NCBI RefSeq assembly: GCF_014947265.1
Contig: NZ_JADCNK010000004.1
Span: 248,001 to 312,000 of the forward strand
Direction of reading: 5' to 3'
Source of the DNA: Pedobacter sp014947265
Lineage (GTDB): Bacteria > Bacteroidota > Bacteroidia > Sphingobacteriales > Sphingobacteriaceae
DNA length: 64,000 bases
Shown: piece after piece, positions 40,381 through 50,308 of the stretch
Position numbering within the stretch: the stretch's first letter is position 1
How the letters are laid out: every line of letters begins with the position of its first letter
Position numbers and translations under genes: made by a program
Notes under the pieces: generated by a model
What the model was told of the DNA's origin: nothing
The model's input: only the letters and a program-made list of their open reading frames with translations
The model's database searches: none

Positions 40381-43300
40381 ATGTATAAAAATTTTACTTC
40401 ACTCGGATTGCTTAACCGGCAGTTCCGAAAACTGCTACTCGTTATGCGACTAACTGCTGCGATTCTTCTTTTAACGTTCATGCAAATCAGTGCATCAACA
40501 ATGGCACAAAAAGTTTCCATTGTTGAAAAAAATGCGCCATTGGAACGCGTGCTGAAAGAGATACGTAAACAGAGTGGTTACGACATTATTTATGACCTCA
40601 ATATTATTCTGGATGCTAAACCTGTTTCCATCAATGTAAATCAGGTTAGTGTATTCGAGGCTATTCAAAAATCATTAAATAACCAGGCCCTTTCTTTTTC
40701 GCTAGATGGTAAAACCATTGTAATTAAAGAAAAAAGTGTAACTGATAAGCTGGTTGATATTATAAAGGCCATTGATGTAAAGGTTTCGGTAAGGGATTCT
40801 TCAGGCAGGCCACTCCCGGGAGCCAATGTGTACAACAAAACAATCAATAAGATGTACAGTACCGACAAAAACGGAGACTTAGTGATTAATGATGTCCCTG
40901 CCAATGGTTATGTGCTGCAAATTAATTATCTGGGCTTTAAGGGCGAGGAGATTTTCGTTGACCGGAAAACGATTACTTATTATGTTACACTCCGACAGTC
41001 TTCAGCTTCGCTGGAAGAAGTGTCAGTGGTTTCAAACGGATATCAGAAAATAAGCAAGGAGCGTGCCGCGGGTGCTTATACAGTTATCACCGGTAAAGAA
41101 CTGGCAGCTAACCCTGCTGTAAACATTCTGGAGCGCTTGGAAGGTCAGGTAGCGGGAGTAAAGTTCGATATCAAAGGCAATAGTGTTCAGATTCGTGGTG
41201 TAAATAATTATTCTGGGAGCAACGGTATTCCACTTATTGTGGTGGACGGATTTCCTTTAATGAATCCAAGTGATGCCGCAACCCTCACTAAACAGGTGGC
41301 CGGCAATACCTTTGGCAATTCAGTGATCAGTAACATCAATATGGCTGATATTGAGCAGATTACTTTCCTGAAAGACGCTTCGGCAACTTCTATATGGGGT
41401 TCAAGAGCCGCAAATGGCGTAATTGTTATAGAAACTAAGAAAGGAAAAAAGATTGCACCTTCCTTGAATGTCGGTTATATTTTCGGCATTTCAAAAAATC
41501 CATCTATTGCCGATTTGCACTGGATGAACAGTGCGCAATATATTGATTTAGAGCAGGAGATGGTGGATAAAGGAATACTTGTAGATCCCGTTGCAACAAT
41601 CGCAACAGATCCGAGCAATGCGATCTACACACCTAACAATAGTGAAGCAACGGAATGGATGTTCAGGGTTAAACGGGGTACAGCGACTGTTGCACAGCGC
41701 GATGCTGCATTAGCTGAAATTGCATCGAGAGATGGAATGAAACAGATTGAAGATAAATTATTGCAAAATGCCGTAAATCACCAGTATAACCTTTCTTATT
41801 CAGGCGGTTCTGAAAGCAGTACCTATTACATATCTGGAAATTACACTAAAGATATACCGGTTTTTAAAAGCAATTTTGCTGAAAACGCCTTTGTAAATGC
41901 CAATACCTCAACCGATTTTTTTAATAAAAAAGTAACACTGAGGGCATTATTTAATTATCAGTACTCCAGGTCGCAATATAATGCAGCTGCAACAAATGCA
42001 CTATCAATAAGCACTACAGCATTACGCCCTTATGATTTATTGCAGGATGCAAATGGTAATAGTATCGGCAGAAATATTATCATTACCGATGCTTTTGCAA
42101 ATCAAATGGTGGGGCAAGGTTATTTACCCTTTACTTACAATACATTAGATGAGTTAAATTATTCAAATTCTATCAATAAAAATAATGTATTGAGAATGAG
42201 TGCAGGTTTAAATGGCAAAATTGCGAAATGGTTGAATGCTGATGTTTCCATATCTAATCAGCGGCAGTTTGGTAGCTCTTATACGCTGGATGATGCAAAT
42301 AGTTATGCAGGCAGACTGCTTACAAATAACTTTACCCCACTTGTTAATGGTCGGGCAGTTCCACCATCTTTTGCGGGTGGACGTTACATTACATATGGAA
42401 CTACATCATCAGAAACATCTCTAAGAGGTCAGCTGAACTCTGACGTTAATATCGGCGGTAAACACCAGTTCAATGCCATCGCTGGTGCCGAAATCAGGGA
42501 AACCAATTCGGATAATACATCTGAAACCAGGTACGGATTTAATGCAGACACACGTACGACCGCAACCGTTAATCCTACGCAAGTATATCCAGATATTTAT
42601 GGTTATGGCCAGTCTTTAGGTGCTAATTTAAGTAGTCTGATTGCTTACCGTAAGCGGTATTTATCCTATTATGGTAATGCATCATACAGTTATCAGGAAA
42701 AATATTTTGTTACAGGTAGTGTGCGGTTTGACGATGCCACATTGCTGGGAGTTGACAGGCGTAAAAGAGCCGTGCCATTTTGGTCGGTTGGTTTGAGGTG
42801 GAATGCGAACAAAGAAGAATTTTTACAGAATACAGAATGGCTGAATGCCCTTAGCGTTCGTGCAACTTTAGGAACGGCTGGTGTAGCACCACTGACTGGC
42901 ACAAATGTGCCTATATTAGCAATAACAGGTACCGATCCACGAACCAACCAGCCAGTAGCCAATATCGATTTACCTGCCAATTCTGATCTGGGTTGGGAAA
43001 CGACAAAAATGGCCAACCTGGGAATTGATTTTGGATTTTTTAAAGGCAGATTAAATGGAAGCTTTGATGTATATATCAAAAGAACAACAGGGATTTTAGC
43101 AAGCTTTGCCTTCAACCCAACTTACGGATGGTCGAGCCTCAATTTCAATAGCGGAACTTTAAGTGGCAGTGGTTATGAGTTTACTTTAAACGGTGAAATT
43201 ATCAGGGCTGGAAAGTTCAGCTGGAAATCCATATTGAATTTTGGCTATAACACCAATAAGGTTACTGATCAGCGATATGCCAATAACGCCAGTAGTATCG

Positions 43301-43995
43301 CGGGAACAGCGGCGACAATTGAGGGCATGCCATTAGGGGCTACCTACGTTTATCGTTTTGCAGGGCTTGACAATAAAGGGCAATCTCAGATTTATGACCG
43401 CAACAACAACATTATCAGCAATACAACCAACCTCACCAATGCATTTACGAAAGATGATTTAGTTTATGCGGGCAGACGTTATGCGCCTTATACGGCTGGT
43501 TTCAATCATAACTTTAGCTACGGCCAGCTAGAGTTGGGCGTGAGGTTTGTAGGTTATTTCGGCCATATTTTCCTGAAAAATGCCGTGACCAATTATCCAA
43601 CAGATACAGATTTTGCCTATGGCGGCGTTTTAGGCAGACAGGGAGAACTGGCTAATCGTTGGAGGAAACCAGGTGATGAAGCCAATCCTGATGTTATCCC
43701 CGGGATAACAGGCGTAAACTTTAATAGCATTAACCGCTACCGTTTTTCAGATGCATTAGTTCGAAATGCCGATAACATCCGTTTACAGCAAATTTCCCTT
43801 GCTTACATCGTTCCGCAGCGCTTCTTGCCCCGCAACTTTGTGAAATCTTTGTCGCTATCGGCAAATGTGAGAAACCTGGGAATTGTTTGGCGCGCAAACA
43901 AGGATGGTATCGATCCTGAATTTATCAATACGGGAAATTTTGGTAGCGTAACACCTACGCCAAGTTATGTTTTTGGAATTAATGCAACGCTTTAA
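40381..43995 (+). CDS. SusC/RagA-family TonB-dependent receptor with STN domain
   Basis: Outer-membrane active importer of 1204 residues. Order: signal peptide (about 1-43), an STN signalling domain (about 50-105, EKNAPLERVLKEIRKQSGYDIIYD), a carboxypeptidase-D-like domain (about 130-210, SGRPLPGANVYNK), plug (about 220-350, with VDGFPL and DASATSIWGSRAANGVI), and a 22-strand barrel ending in PSYVFGINATL. The STN domain couples transport to the FecR/sigma pair upstream. The substrate is not known; neighbours are not glycoside hydrolases. SusD follows 5 bp later. Confidence 0.96.
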   Translation: MYKNFTSLGLLNRQFRKLLLVMRLTAAILLLTFMQISASTMAQKVSIVEKNAPLERVLKEIRKQSGYDIIYDLNIILDAKPVSINVNQVSVFEAIQKSLNNQALSFSLDGKTIVIKEKSVTDKLVDIIKAIDVKVSVRDSSGRPLPGANVYNKTINKMYSTDKNGDLVINDVPANGYVLQINYLGFKGEEIFVDRKTITYYVTLRQSSASLEEVSVVSNGYQKISKERAAGAYTVITGKELAANPAVNILERLEGQVAGVKFDIKGNSVQIRGVNNYSGSNGIPLIVVDGFPLMNPSDAATLTKQVAGNTFGNSVISNINMADIEQITFLKDASATSIWGSRAANGVIVIETKKGKKIAPSLNVGYIFGISKNPSIADLHWMNSAQYIDLEQEMVDKGILVDPVATIATDPSNAIYTPNNSEATEWMFRVKRGTATVAQRDAALAEIASRDGMKQIEDKLLQNAVNHQYNLSYSGGSESSTYYISGNYTKDIPVFKSNFAENAFVNANTSTDFFNKKVTLRALFNYQYSRSQYNAAATNALSISTTALRPYDLLQDANGNSIGRNIIITDAFANQMVGQGYLPFTYNTLDELNYSNSINKNNVLRMSAGLNGKIAKWLNADVSISNQRQFGSSYTLDDANSYAGRLLTNNFTPLVNGRAVPPSFAGGRYITYGTTSSETSLRGQLNSDVNIGGKHQFNAIAGAEIRETNSDNTSETRYGFNADTRTTATVNPTQVYPDIYGYGQSLGANLSSLIAYRKRYLSYYGNASYSYQEKYFVTGSVRFDDATLLGVDRRKRAVPFWSVGLRWNANKEEFLQNTEWLNALSVRATLGTAGVAPLTGTNVPILAITGTDPRTNQPVANIDLPANSDLGWETTKMANLGIDFGFFKGRLNGSFDVYIKRTTGILASFAFNPTYGWSSLNFNSGTLSGSGYEFTLNGEIIRAGKFSWKSILNFGYNTNKVTDQRYANNASSIAGTAATIEGMPLGATYVYRFAGLDNKGQSQIYDRNNNIISNTTNLTNAFTKDDLVYAGRRYAPYTAGFNHNFSYGQLELGVRFVGYFGHIFLKNAVTNYPTDTDFAYGGVLGRQGELANRWRKPGDEANPDVIPGITGVNFNSINRYRFSDALVRNADNIRLQQISLAYIVPQRFLPRNFVKSLSLSANVRNLGIVWRANKDGIDPEFINTGNFGSVTPTPSYVFGINATL

Positions 43996-44000
43996 TCAAC

Positions 44001-45374
44001 ATGAAAAATAGATATTCAATTATATTGTTTGCCTTAGCAATTACTTTGGCAAGCTGCAGAAAATATGTGGAGATTGATCAGCTTTCAGTCCAGACACTAA
44101 AATATACTTCCGATTACAGGAATACCATGAATAATAATGATGTTCTGGAAGGAACTTATTCTTATCCGATTCTGTCAGGGGATGATATAGAAATCACAGA
44201 TCCAACAAGGCAAAACTTACTTGGAGACATTTTAGGCAATGTATATACCTGGGCGCCAAAATATACCTCCGATAGCCAAAGCGATGCCGATTGGGATAAG
44301 CTTTATAAAACAATTTATGTATGTAATCAGGTTCTGGATGGCGTTTTAACATCTCAGAACGGAACGGAAGCGGAAAAGCAGCGGATCTATGCAGAGGCTT
44401 TGGTACACAGGGCTTATACTTATCTGGTGCTGGTAAATACGTACGGCAAACAATATAACGCGGCCACCGCATCAACTGATTTAGGGGTTCCGCTTCTTAC
44501 CACACCAAATTTGTATACGAAACTCAACAGAGCCTCTGTTGCGGATGTTTATAAACAGATATTAGGTGATTTAAGAAAATCAATAAGTCGTTTGCCTTCG
44601 GTTGCAGAGTATAATGTACGCCCGGCGAAAGTATCGGGCTATGCCATATTTGCCAAGACCTATTTAAATATGCGCGATTTTAACAATGCAGCTTTATATG
44701 CAGATAGCGCCCTGGCCTTGCAAAGCGTCTTACTCGACCTGAAAACTTACGAAAATGCCCCTGGAACCATTCCGGTAAGGTTGTTAAATCCTGAGATCAT
44801 GTTTTCCAAAATTGCAGGCGTGGCATATGCTGCTACTTCCCTAAGTAGTGATTTACTGACTTCTTTGGGAACAACAGACTTACGTTACAAGCTTTTTACT
44901 GATGTTGGGAGTCGGTTTAGGGGCCAGTTTAGCGCTTCTTTTACCGGAAGGGCATCTACCAAATACATGATCAATGAGTTTAACAAGCTCAGTAACGGCC
45001 CTACTGTGCCTGAGATGATGCTAATTAAAGCAGAATGTCTGGCCAGGGGCGGAAAAACTGCAGATGCGATGAGTTTGGTCAATAATTTGAGAATTAAGCG
45101 CTTTACAACCGCCAATTATGTTCCGTTAACAGCGGCAAGTGCCAGTGATGCACTTCGAATAGTTATTGAAGAGAAAAGAAGAGAGTTTTTTGGAACAGGT
45201 ATGCGCTGGTTTGACCAGAAGCGTCTGACTCTGGATAACGATTTCGCCGTAACAAAAAATCGCAGTTTCAAGGGAGTTAATTATACTTTACAACCCAACA
45301 GCAACCTTTATTTATATCCTATCGGAGACAAATACATTCTTTTGAACCCCGAAATGCAACAAAATCCTAGATAG
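44001..45374 (+). CDS. SusD/RagB-family outer-membrane lipoprotein
   Basis: Surface substrate-binding lipoprotein that caps the SusC barrel. 457 residues, with lipobox LASC (Cys19). SusD features: helical TPR-like part with DADWDKLYKTIYVCNQVL, EALVHRAYTYLVLVNTYGKQY near 130-150, and C-terminal EEKRREFFGTGMRWFDQKR. It starts 5 bp after SusC; the two are certainly cotranscribed. Ligand unknown. Confidence 0.95.
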   Translation: MKNRYSIILFALAITLASCRKYVEIDQLSVQTLKYTSDYRNTMNNNDVLEGTYSYPILSGDDIEITDPTRQNLLGDILGNVYTWAPKYTSDSQSDADWDKLYKTIYVCNQVLDGVLTSQNGTEAEKQRIYAEALVHRAYTYLVLVNTYGKQYNAATASTDLGVPLLTTPNLYTKLNRASVADVYKQILGDLRKSISRLPSVAEYNVRPAKVSGYAIFAKTYLNMRDFNNAALYADSALALQSVLLDLKTYENAPGTIPVRLLNPEIMFSKIAGVAYAATSLSSDLLTSLGTTDLRYKLFTDVGSRFRGQFSASFTGRASTKYMINEFNKLSNGPTVPEMMLIKAECLARGGKTADAMSLVNNLRIKRFTTANYVPLTAASASDALRIVIEEKRREFFGTGMRWFDQKRLTLDNDFAVTKNRSFKGVNYTLQPNSNLYLYPIGDKYILLNPEMQQNPR

Positions 45375-45386
45375 AAAAATCAATCC

Positions 45387-47384
45387 ATGAAAAAACATTT
45401 TTTTAGAAAATGTATGCTACTGCTTTGCCCGTTTTTCGGGCAGCAGTTAGCTGCACAAACGGTAACCTGGCAGCCCGAAATACTAAAACAAAACCAGAAA
45501 ATCAGCTTTCAATACCAGCCGAAAGGTGGCGATCTCGAATTTAGTGACGGGCCTAAAGCACTCGCGGCAGTATACAGCGGTAGCAAATGGAGTACTGTTC
45601 CGGTTCAGTTAGCGAAAAAGAACGACATGTGGACTGGGAGTTATCAGCTTCCGGAAAATGCCGTATTAATTGCTTTAAAATTTTATCAGGGTGATGACCT
45701 TCAGAATCCTGAAGCACTTGACATTCAAAATGGCAGAGGTTATTATCATCAGGTTGTGGATACTAAGGGAAAAATAGTTCCGGGTACCTATTTAGCAGAA
45801 GCCGGTTTGAAAGCAGGCGCGACCGGCGATTGGACAATGAACAGCTTTGTTAGTCCTTCCAAGGATCAAAAGATGATTGATTCTTTGCTGCAAAAGGAAG
45901 AAAAGCTTTCTAAGCGTATCCCAAGAACACTTTTATTCAATTATCTGGATATTAAGCAGCTCACCATGCCCGCTTCTGATTTCAGCGTATTGGCTGATAA
46001 TCTGTTAAAAAGCGAACTAAAAAATGGGAATCTTAACGAACAGTTTTTAGCACAGGCACAACGCTATTACGAAAAGTTAAAAAATGAAAGTGGTTCAGCA
46101 GCAGTGAAATCACTTATTTTTAAAGATTATCCAAAAAGCAGCACGGCCAGGTTTTTAGCCTTCAGAAAGTATACGGAGGGAAAATACGGAAAGGATTTTG
46201 AAATAGGTGCTGAAGATTTTCTTAAGGCTTTTCCATATATGGAATGGAAGAAATCACCGGACAGCCAGGAATTTGTTTACTATACAATATACAGAAATTT
46301 AGCAACACAATACTTTGAAGACGGGCAAAATGAAAAATTTTTAGGACTCTTTAAGGATATTGATTTTAAAACTGCAAACGAAATCTACCGCTGGAATATA
46401 ACGCGTAATCAAATGTCCATGTCAGGTAAAGCCGATTATAAATTACTTTATGAGTTGAGCAAAAAGATTATTCCTTACCTGTTGGAACGCCAGCGTGATC
46501 AGTCTTATCTAACCGACTTCGGTAGGGATGCGGTAAAAGCACAGGAAAACGCCGATAAGCAAATGGATGATCGTTTATTTACTCATGTTGCGTTAGCCGT
46601 CAACCAAAAAGATTTCGCCGCAGCAAAAAACTTTTTTCAGTACCTATCTAAAGAGGGCACTTATGGTAACGCCGATATGAATGCCATGCATCTTCGTGTA
46701 TTGAGCGAACTGAAAGATGACCAGGCCATTAAACCCTTGCTTGAAAACAGCGTAGCAGCCAATGCGGTTACTCCTGAAATGTTTGCCAAATTAAAGGAAG
46801 TATATAAAAGCGAACACCAGGGCCAGGAAAAAGGCTATGAGCAGTATCTTGCTGGTTTAATGCCATCTAACAAGAAAAATGAAATGCGGGCACATGTAAT
46901 GTCGAACATGGTTAATTATCCGCTCACGCCATTTAGTTTAGAAAATGCCGACGGCAAAATGGTTAATTCTAAAGATTGGGCCGACAAGATTGTGGTGATC
47001 GACTTCTGGGCAACCTGGTGCAGACCATGCATTGAAGCTTTCCCTGGGATGCAACTTCTGGTTGACCAGTATGCTAAAGACCCACAAATTGGCATTTATA
47101 TGATCGGCACGATGCAATCTGGCGATTACAAGGCTAAATCTGTAAACTACGTAAAAAGTCAGGGCTTTCGTTTCAACCTTTTGCATGATGCTATTAGTTC
47201 AACAGGAGAGCAAGATCAGGTATTTAAGAGCCTTTTACCACTGTTTAAACAGTCATCTATCCCACGCAAAATCATAGTTAAAAACGGCGTAGTGCGCTAC
47301 AGCTCAGAAGGATATTCCGGTAGTCCGAGTCAGTTAAGCAATGAATTATCTACCGCGATTGAAATATTAAGAGCAGAGAAATAA
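45387..47384 (+). CDS. Large exported thioredoxin-fold (TlpA-like) protein
   Basis: A 665-residue exported protein. Signal peptide to about LAAQ (residue 23). An N-terminal beta-sandwich-like part (VTWQPEILKQNQKISFQYQ) is followed by a long helical, TPR-like region (about 160-500). A C-terminal thioredoxin domain (about 515-660) carries the CxxC motif WCRPC, Cys545 and Cys548. Role: envelope disulfide reductase, or scaffold; probably tied to the SusCD substrate. It is 12 bp after SusD. Confidence 0.85.
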   Translation: MKKHFFRKCMLLLCPFFGQQLAAQTVTWQPEILKQNQKISFQYQPKGGDLEFSDGPKALAAVYSGSKWSTVPVQLAKKNDMWTGSYQLPENAVLIALKFYQGDDLQNPEALDIQNGRGYYHQVVDTKGKIVPGTYLAEAGLKAGATGDWTMNSFVSPSKDQKMIDSLLQKEEKLSKRIPRTLLFNYLDIKQLTMPASDFSVLADNLLKSELKNGNLNEQFLAQAQRYYEKLKNESGSAAVKSLIFKDYPKSSTARFLAFRKYTEGKYGKDFEIGAEDFLKAFPYMEWKKSPDSQEFVYYTIYRNLATQYFEDGQNEKFLGLFKDIDFKTANEIYRWNITRNQMSMSGKADYKLLYELSKKIIPYLLERQRDQSYLTDFGRDAVKAQENADKQMDDRLFTHVALAVNQKDFAAAKNFFQYLSKEGTYGNADMNAMHLRVLSELKDDQAIKPLLENSVAANAVTPEMFAKLKEVYKSEHQGQEKGYEQYLAGLMPSNKKNEMRAHVMSNMVNYPLTPFSLENADGKMVNSKDWADKIVVIDFWATWCRPCIEAFPGMQLLVDQYAKDPQIGIYMIGTMQSGDYKAKSVNYVKSQGFRFNLLHDAISSTGEQDQVFKSLLPLFKQSSIPRKIIVKNGVVRYSSEGYSGSPSQLSNELSTAIEILRAEK

Positions 47385-47388
47385 TAAA

Positions 47389-49020
47389 ATGAAGAGAGCG
47401 AAAATATTGTGGAGCATACTTGTGCTATTGATTAGCTATAATGCCCATGCACAAATGAATCCGAAAATAAAATTGCAGGATGCACTTAAACTTATTCAGG
47501 ATAATTATGTAGATCCCGTAAATGATGAGCAAGTTGTTGATGCGGCTATTAAAGCGATGTTAAGCAGCCTGGATCCGCATTCCAGTTACATCAGCCGCGA
47601 AGAGATTGAAGCTATGAATGAGCAGATGGCTGGCAGTTTTGCGGGCATCGGTATCTCATTTGCGATGGTGGCTGATAGTACCTTTATAACGGGTATCAAT
47701 CCTGATGGGCCGGCAGCAAGGGCAGGTTTGCAGGTAGGCGACCGGATTAGTACGGTTGACGGAGCCTCTATTTTTGGTAAAGGTTTAAGAAACCAGGATG
47801 TGATGCGACTGCTGCGGGGCGAAAAAGGGAAGGCTGTTAAGTTAGGCATTATGCGCAAGTTGCAAACCGCACCGCTCGAATTTAATGTAATGAGGGAACA
47901 GATCGCTGATCTCTCCATTAATACCAGTTACATGGTCAGCAAAAATGTAGGCTACATTTCGTTAGCTATTTTCAGCCAGTCAACCAGAAGGGAAATGGAT
48001 GCAGCACTAAAGAAGTTAAAGGCTTTAGGCATGACCAAATTAATTCTTGATTTACAATCTAATGGTGGCGGACTTGTTGAAGCTGCTATTGGCGTAGCTG
48101 ATGAATTCCTTCCGAAAGAGAAACTGGTTTTCTATTCGGTAACCAACTCCGGTGTAAAAGATAATTATATGACTGGTGGTTTTGGCCAGTTTATGACAGG
48201 CGATCTGGTGGTTTTGATTGATGAATCAACGGCTTCGTCAAGCGAAATATTAACAGGCGCTCTACAGGATTGGGATAGGGCAGTGGTCATTGGCAGAAGA
48301 AGCTTTGGTAAAGGCATCATGCAAAAAGGCCTTGAACTGAGCGATGGTTCAGTAATCAAACTGACAGCAGCACGTTACTACACACCATCTGGCAGATCGA
48401 TTCAAAAACCCTATGCTAAAGGTAAAACGGATTACTTTGAAGATTTTAACCGACGCATGGCTTCTGGTGAACTTACAGAAGGAGGACATGTGAACTTTCC
48501 GGATTCTTTAAAACATACCACACTCCTGAATAAAAGAACGGTTTATGGTGGGGGCGGGATTATGCCTGATAAGTTCATACCAATTGATACGGCAATTTAC
48601 AGTGCATGGTTAAATAAATTGATGAACAGCGGGCGGGTAACCCAGTCGGCTTTCAATTATGTACAACAAAACCGAAAAAACTTAACAGACAAATATGCTG
48701 ACTTTGATGCTTTTGATCATTCCTTTAACATAGATGAGCAAATGATTGATCAGATCATGAACAGCGCGATTAAACAGGGTCTTAAACTACCACCGGTAAC
48801 GGATAAGGTAGCGAGAAAAACCATTGCTGTAGAATTAAAGGCAGAAATGGCCGATATGCTCTACTTAGGTAAAGGCTACGCACTTCGCGTTCGAAATGCA
48901 GCGAGTACCGCTTTTAGTACAGCATTGGATATCCTAAATAACCAAAAGATTTATAATCAATTCCTGGAAGCTAAACCTTCTAAAAATACAACCGCTCCAT
49001 CCAAAATCACGAAAAAATAA
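47389..49020 (+). CDS. S41-family (CtpA-like) PDZ protease
   Basis: A 543-residue exported serine protease. Signal peptide to AHA (residue 21), a helical N-terminal part, PDZ domain (about 82-165, GIGISFAMVAD...GPAARAGLQVGDRI), then the catalytic S41 domain. The Ser nucleophile lies in TASSSE (residues 281-286) and the Lys general base is Lys308 in SFGKG. Acts in the periplasm on protein or peptide substrates. It starts 4 bp after the TlpA-like gene, so it belongs to the same operon. Confidence 0.93.
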   Translation: MKRAKILWSILVLLISYNAHAQMNPKIKLQDALKLIQDNYVDPVNDEQVVDAAIKAMLSSLDPHSSYISREEIEAMNEQMAGSFAGIGISFAMVADSTFITGINPDGPAARAGLQVGDRISTVDGASIFGKGLRNQDVMRLLRGEKGKAVKLGIMRKLQTAPLEFNVMREQIADLSINTSYMVSKNVGYISLAIFSQSTRREMDAALKKLKALGMTKLILDLQSNGGGLVEAAIGVADEFLPKEKLVFYSVTNSGVKDNYMTGGFGQFMTGDLVVLIDESTASSSEILTGALQDWDRAVVIGRRSFGKGIMQKGLELSDGSVIKLTAARYYTPSGRSIQKPYAKGKTDYFEDFNRRMASGELTEGGHVNFPDSLKHTTLLNKRTVYGGGGIMPDKFIPIDTAIYSAWLNKLMNSGRVTQSAFNYVQQNRKNLTDKYADFDAFDHSFNIDEQMIDQIMNSAIKQGLKLPPVTDKVARKTIAVELKAEMADMLYLGKGYALRVRNAASTAFSTALDILNNQKIYNQFLEAKPSKNTTAPSKITKK

Positions 49021-49030
49021 TCTATAAACC

Positions 49031-50179
49031 ATGAAAAAAACATTATTGGCAGCAACATTAGTGATTAGTGCTTTTGTTGCCTCTGCACAAACAGGCTATG
49101 TGATCAAAGGCCAGATCGGCAAACTGGGCAAACCTGCAAAAGCCTTTCTCTTAACTAAACTGGAAGGGAAGGAAAAACTAGATTCAGTAGAACTGGTTAA
49201 CGGGGCTTTCACATTTAAAGGTTCAGTTCCTTCACCAATGGAGGCTACGCTTCGCCTGAAACACGACAAATCCATCGATACACCCGGACGACGCATTAAA
49301 ATTGATGGCATGGCAATCATTCTAGGAAACGAGAATATCACCATTACCGGAAAAGATTCCATTAAAACCGCTACAATCAAAGGTTCTACTTTAACTGATG
49401 AAAGCAACAGAGTGGATGCCCTTTTAGCTCCTATTTATGGAAAACTGAAAGGTCTGGAAAAAGAATTTGCTGATCAGCCAGAAGCTAAAAAACAGGATAA
49501 AACCTATATCATGGATCTGGAAAAAAGAGCGAAAGTGATAGAGAAAGAGATTTTTGATGCCAAAATTAATTATGTGAAGCAAAATCCGAATAAGTATATG
49601 GCCTTGATGGCGCTTAATTCAACCTTAGGTCCGGGTTTCGATGCCATAGAGATGGAAAAAATCTTCGCCAATATTTCTCCTGAACTGAAGTCTTCTTTTT
49701 TTGGAAAGCAAGTAGCTGAGCGTATTGCTCACTTTAAAAAAACACAGGAAGGCGTAGACGCGCAGGATTTCTCTCAACCTGATGCAGACGGTAAAATGGT
49801 TAAACTTTCTGATTATAAAGGAAAATATGTATTGGTCGACTTTTGGGCATCATGGTGTGCACCATGCCGGAGAGAAAATCCAAATCTTGTTAAGATTTAC
49901 GAACAATATAAATCAAAAGGATTCGAAATTTTAGGCGTATCAATGGATAAGGCTGCTGATAAAGCAAAATGGCTTAAAGCCATCGCTGATGATAAACTGA
50001 CCTGGAAACAGGTTGGAGATTTAAAAGGCTGGGAAAACGAGGCGGCGGCTAAATATGATGTTAAAGCTATCCCTATGAATTTTTTAATCGATCCAAAAGG
50101 AAAAATTATTGCCAAAGATCTTCGCGGCCCTGTACTGGAAGCGAAAATAAAAGAGATTTATGAAAATAAGTCTAAGTAG
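49031..50179 (+). CDS. Exported TlpA-like thioredoxin with DUF4369
   Basis: A 382-residue exported redox protein. Signal peptide to VASA (residue 19), an N-terminal DUF4369-like beta domain (about 22-120, YVIKGQIGKLGKPAKAFLLTKL), a helical linker, and a C-terminal thioredoxin fold (about 240-380) with WCAPC (Cys276, Cys279) and the cis-Pro in KAIPMNFLIDPKGKI. It acts as an envelope thiol reductase. Last gene of the sigma-regulated operon; a terminator follows. Confidence 0.92.
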   Translation: MKKTLLAATLVISAFVASAQTGYVIKGQIGKLGKPAKAFLLTKLEGKEKLDSVELVNGAFTFKGSVPSPMEATLRLKHDKSIDTPGRRIKIDGMAIILGNENITITGKDSIKTATIKGSTLTDESNRVDALLAPIYGKLKGLEKEFADQPEAKKQDKTYIMDLEKRAKVIEKEIFDAKINYVKQNPNKYMALMALNSTLGPGFDAIEMEKIFANISPELKSSFFGKQVAERIAHFKKTQEGVDAQDFSQPDADGKMVKLSDYKGKYVLVDFWASWCAPCRRENPNLVKIYEQYKSKGFEILGVSMDKAADKAKWLKAIADDKLTWKQVGDLKGWENEAAAKYDVKAIPMNFLIDPKGKIIAKDLRGPVLEAKIKEIYENKSK

Positions 50180-50206
50180 TACAAGTTTTTTTAGTTAATG
50201 ATGACT

Positions 50207-50241
50207 AATGCAGGTTGATGGATGTCGCCTGCATTTTTTTT
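50207..50241 (+). terminator. Terminator of the FecI/SusCD/TlpA operon
   Basis: AATGCAGG pairs with CCTGCATT (8 bp) around a 13-nt loop, followed by seven T residues. It lies 28 bp after the last TlpA-like stop and before the convergent permease gene. Confidence 0.85.
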
Positions 50242-50308
50242 ATCATTTGTTTCTGGCATATCAATTGAATACAGGGTAGAGTTATTTAATGGCAGGATAC
50301 CTAACAGA

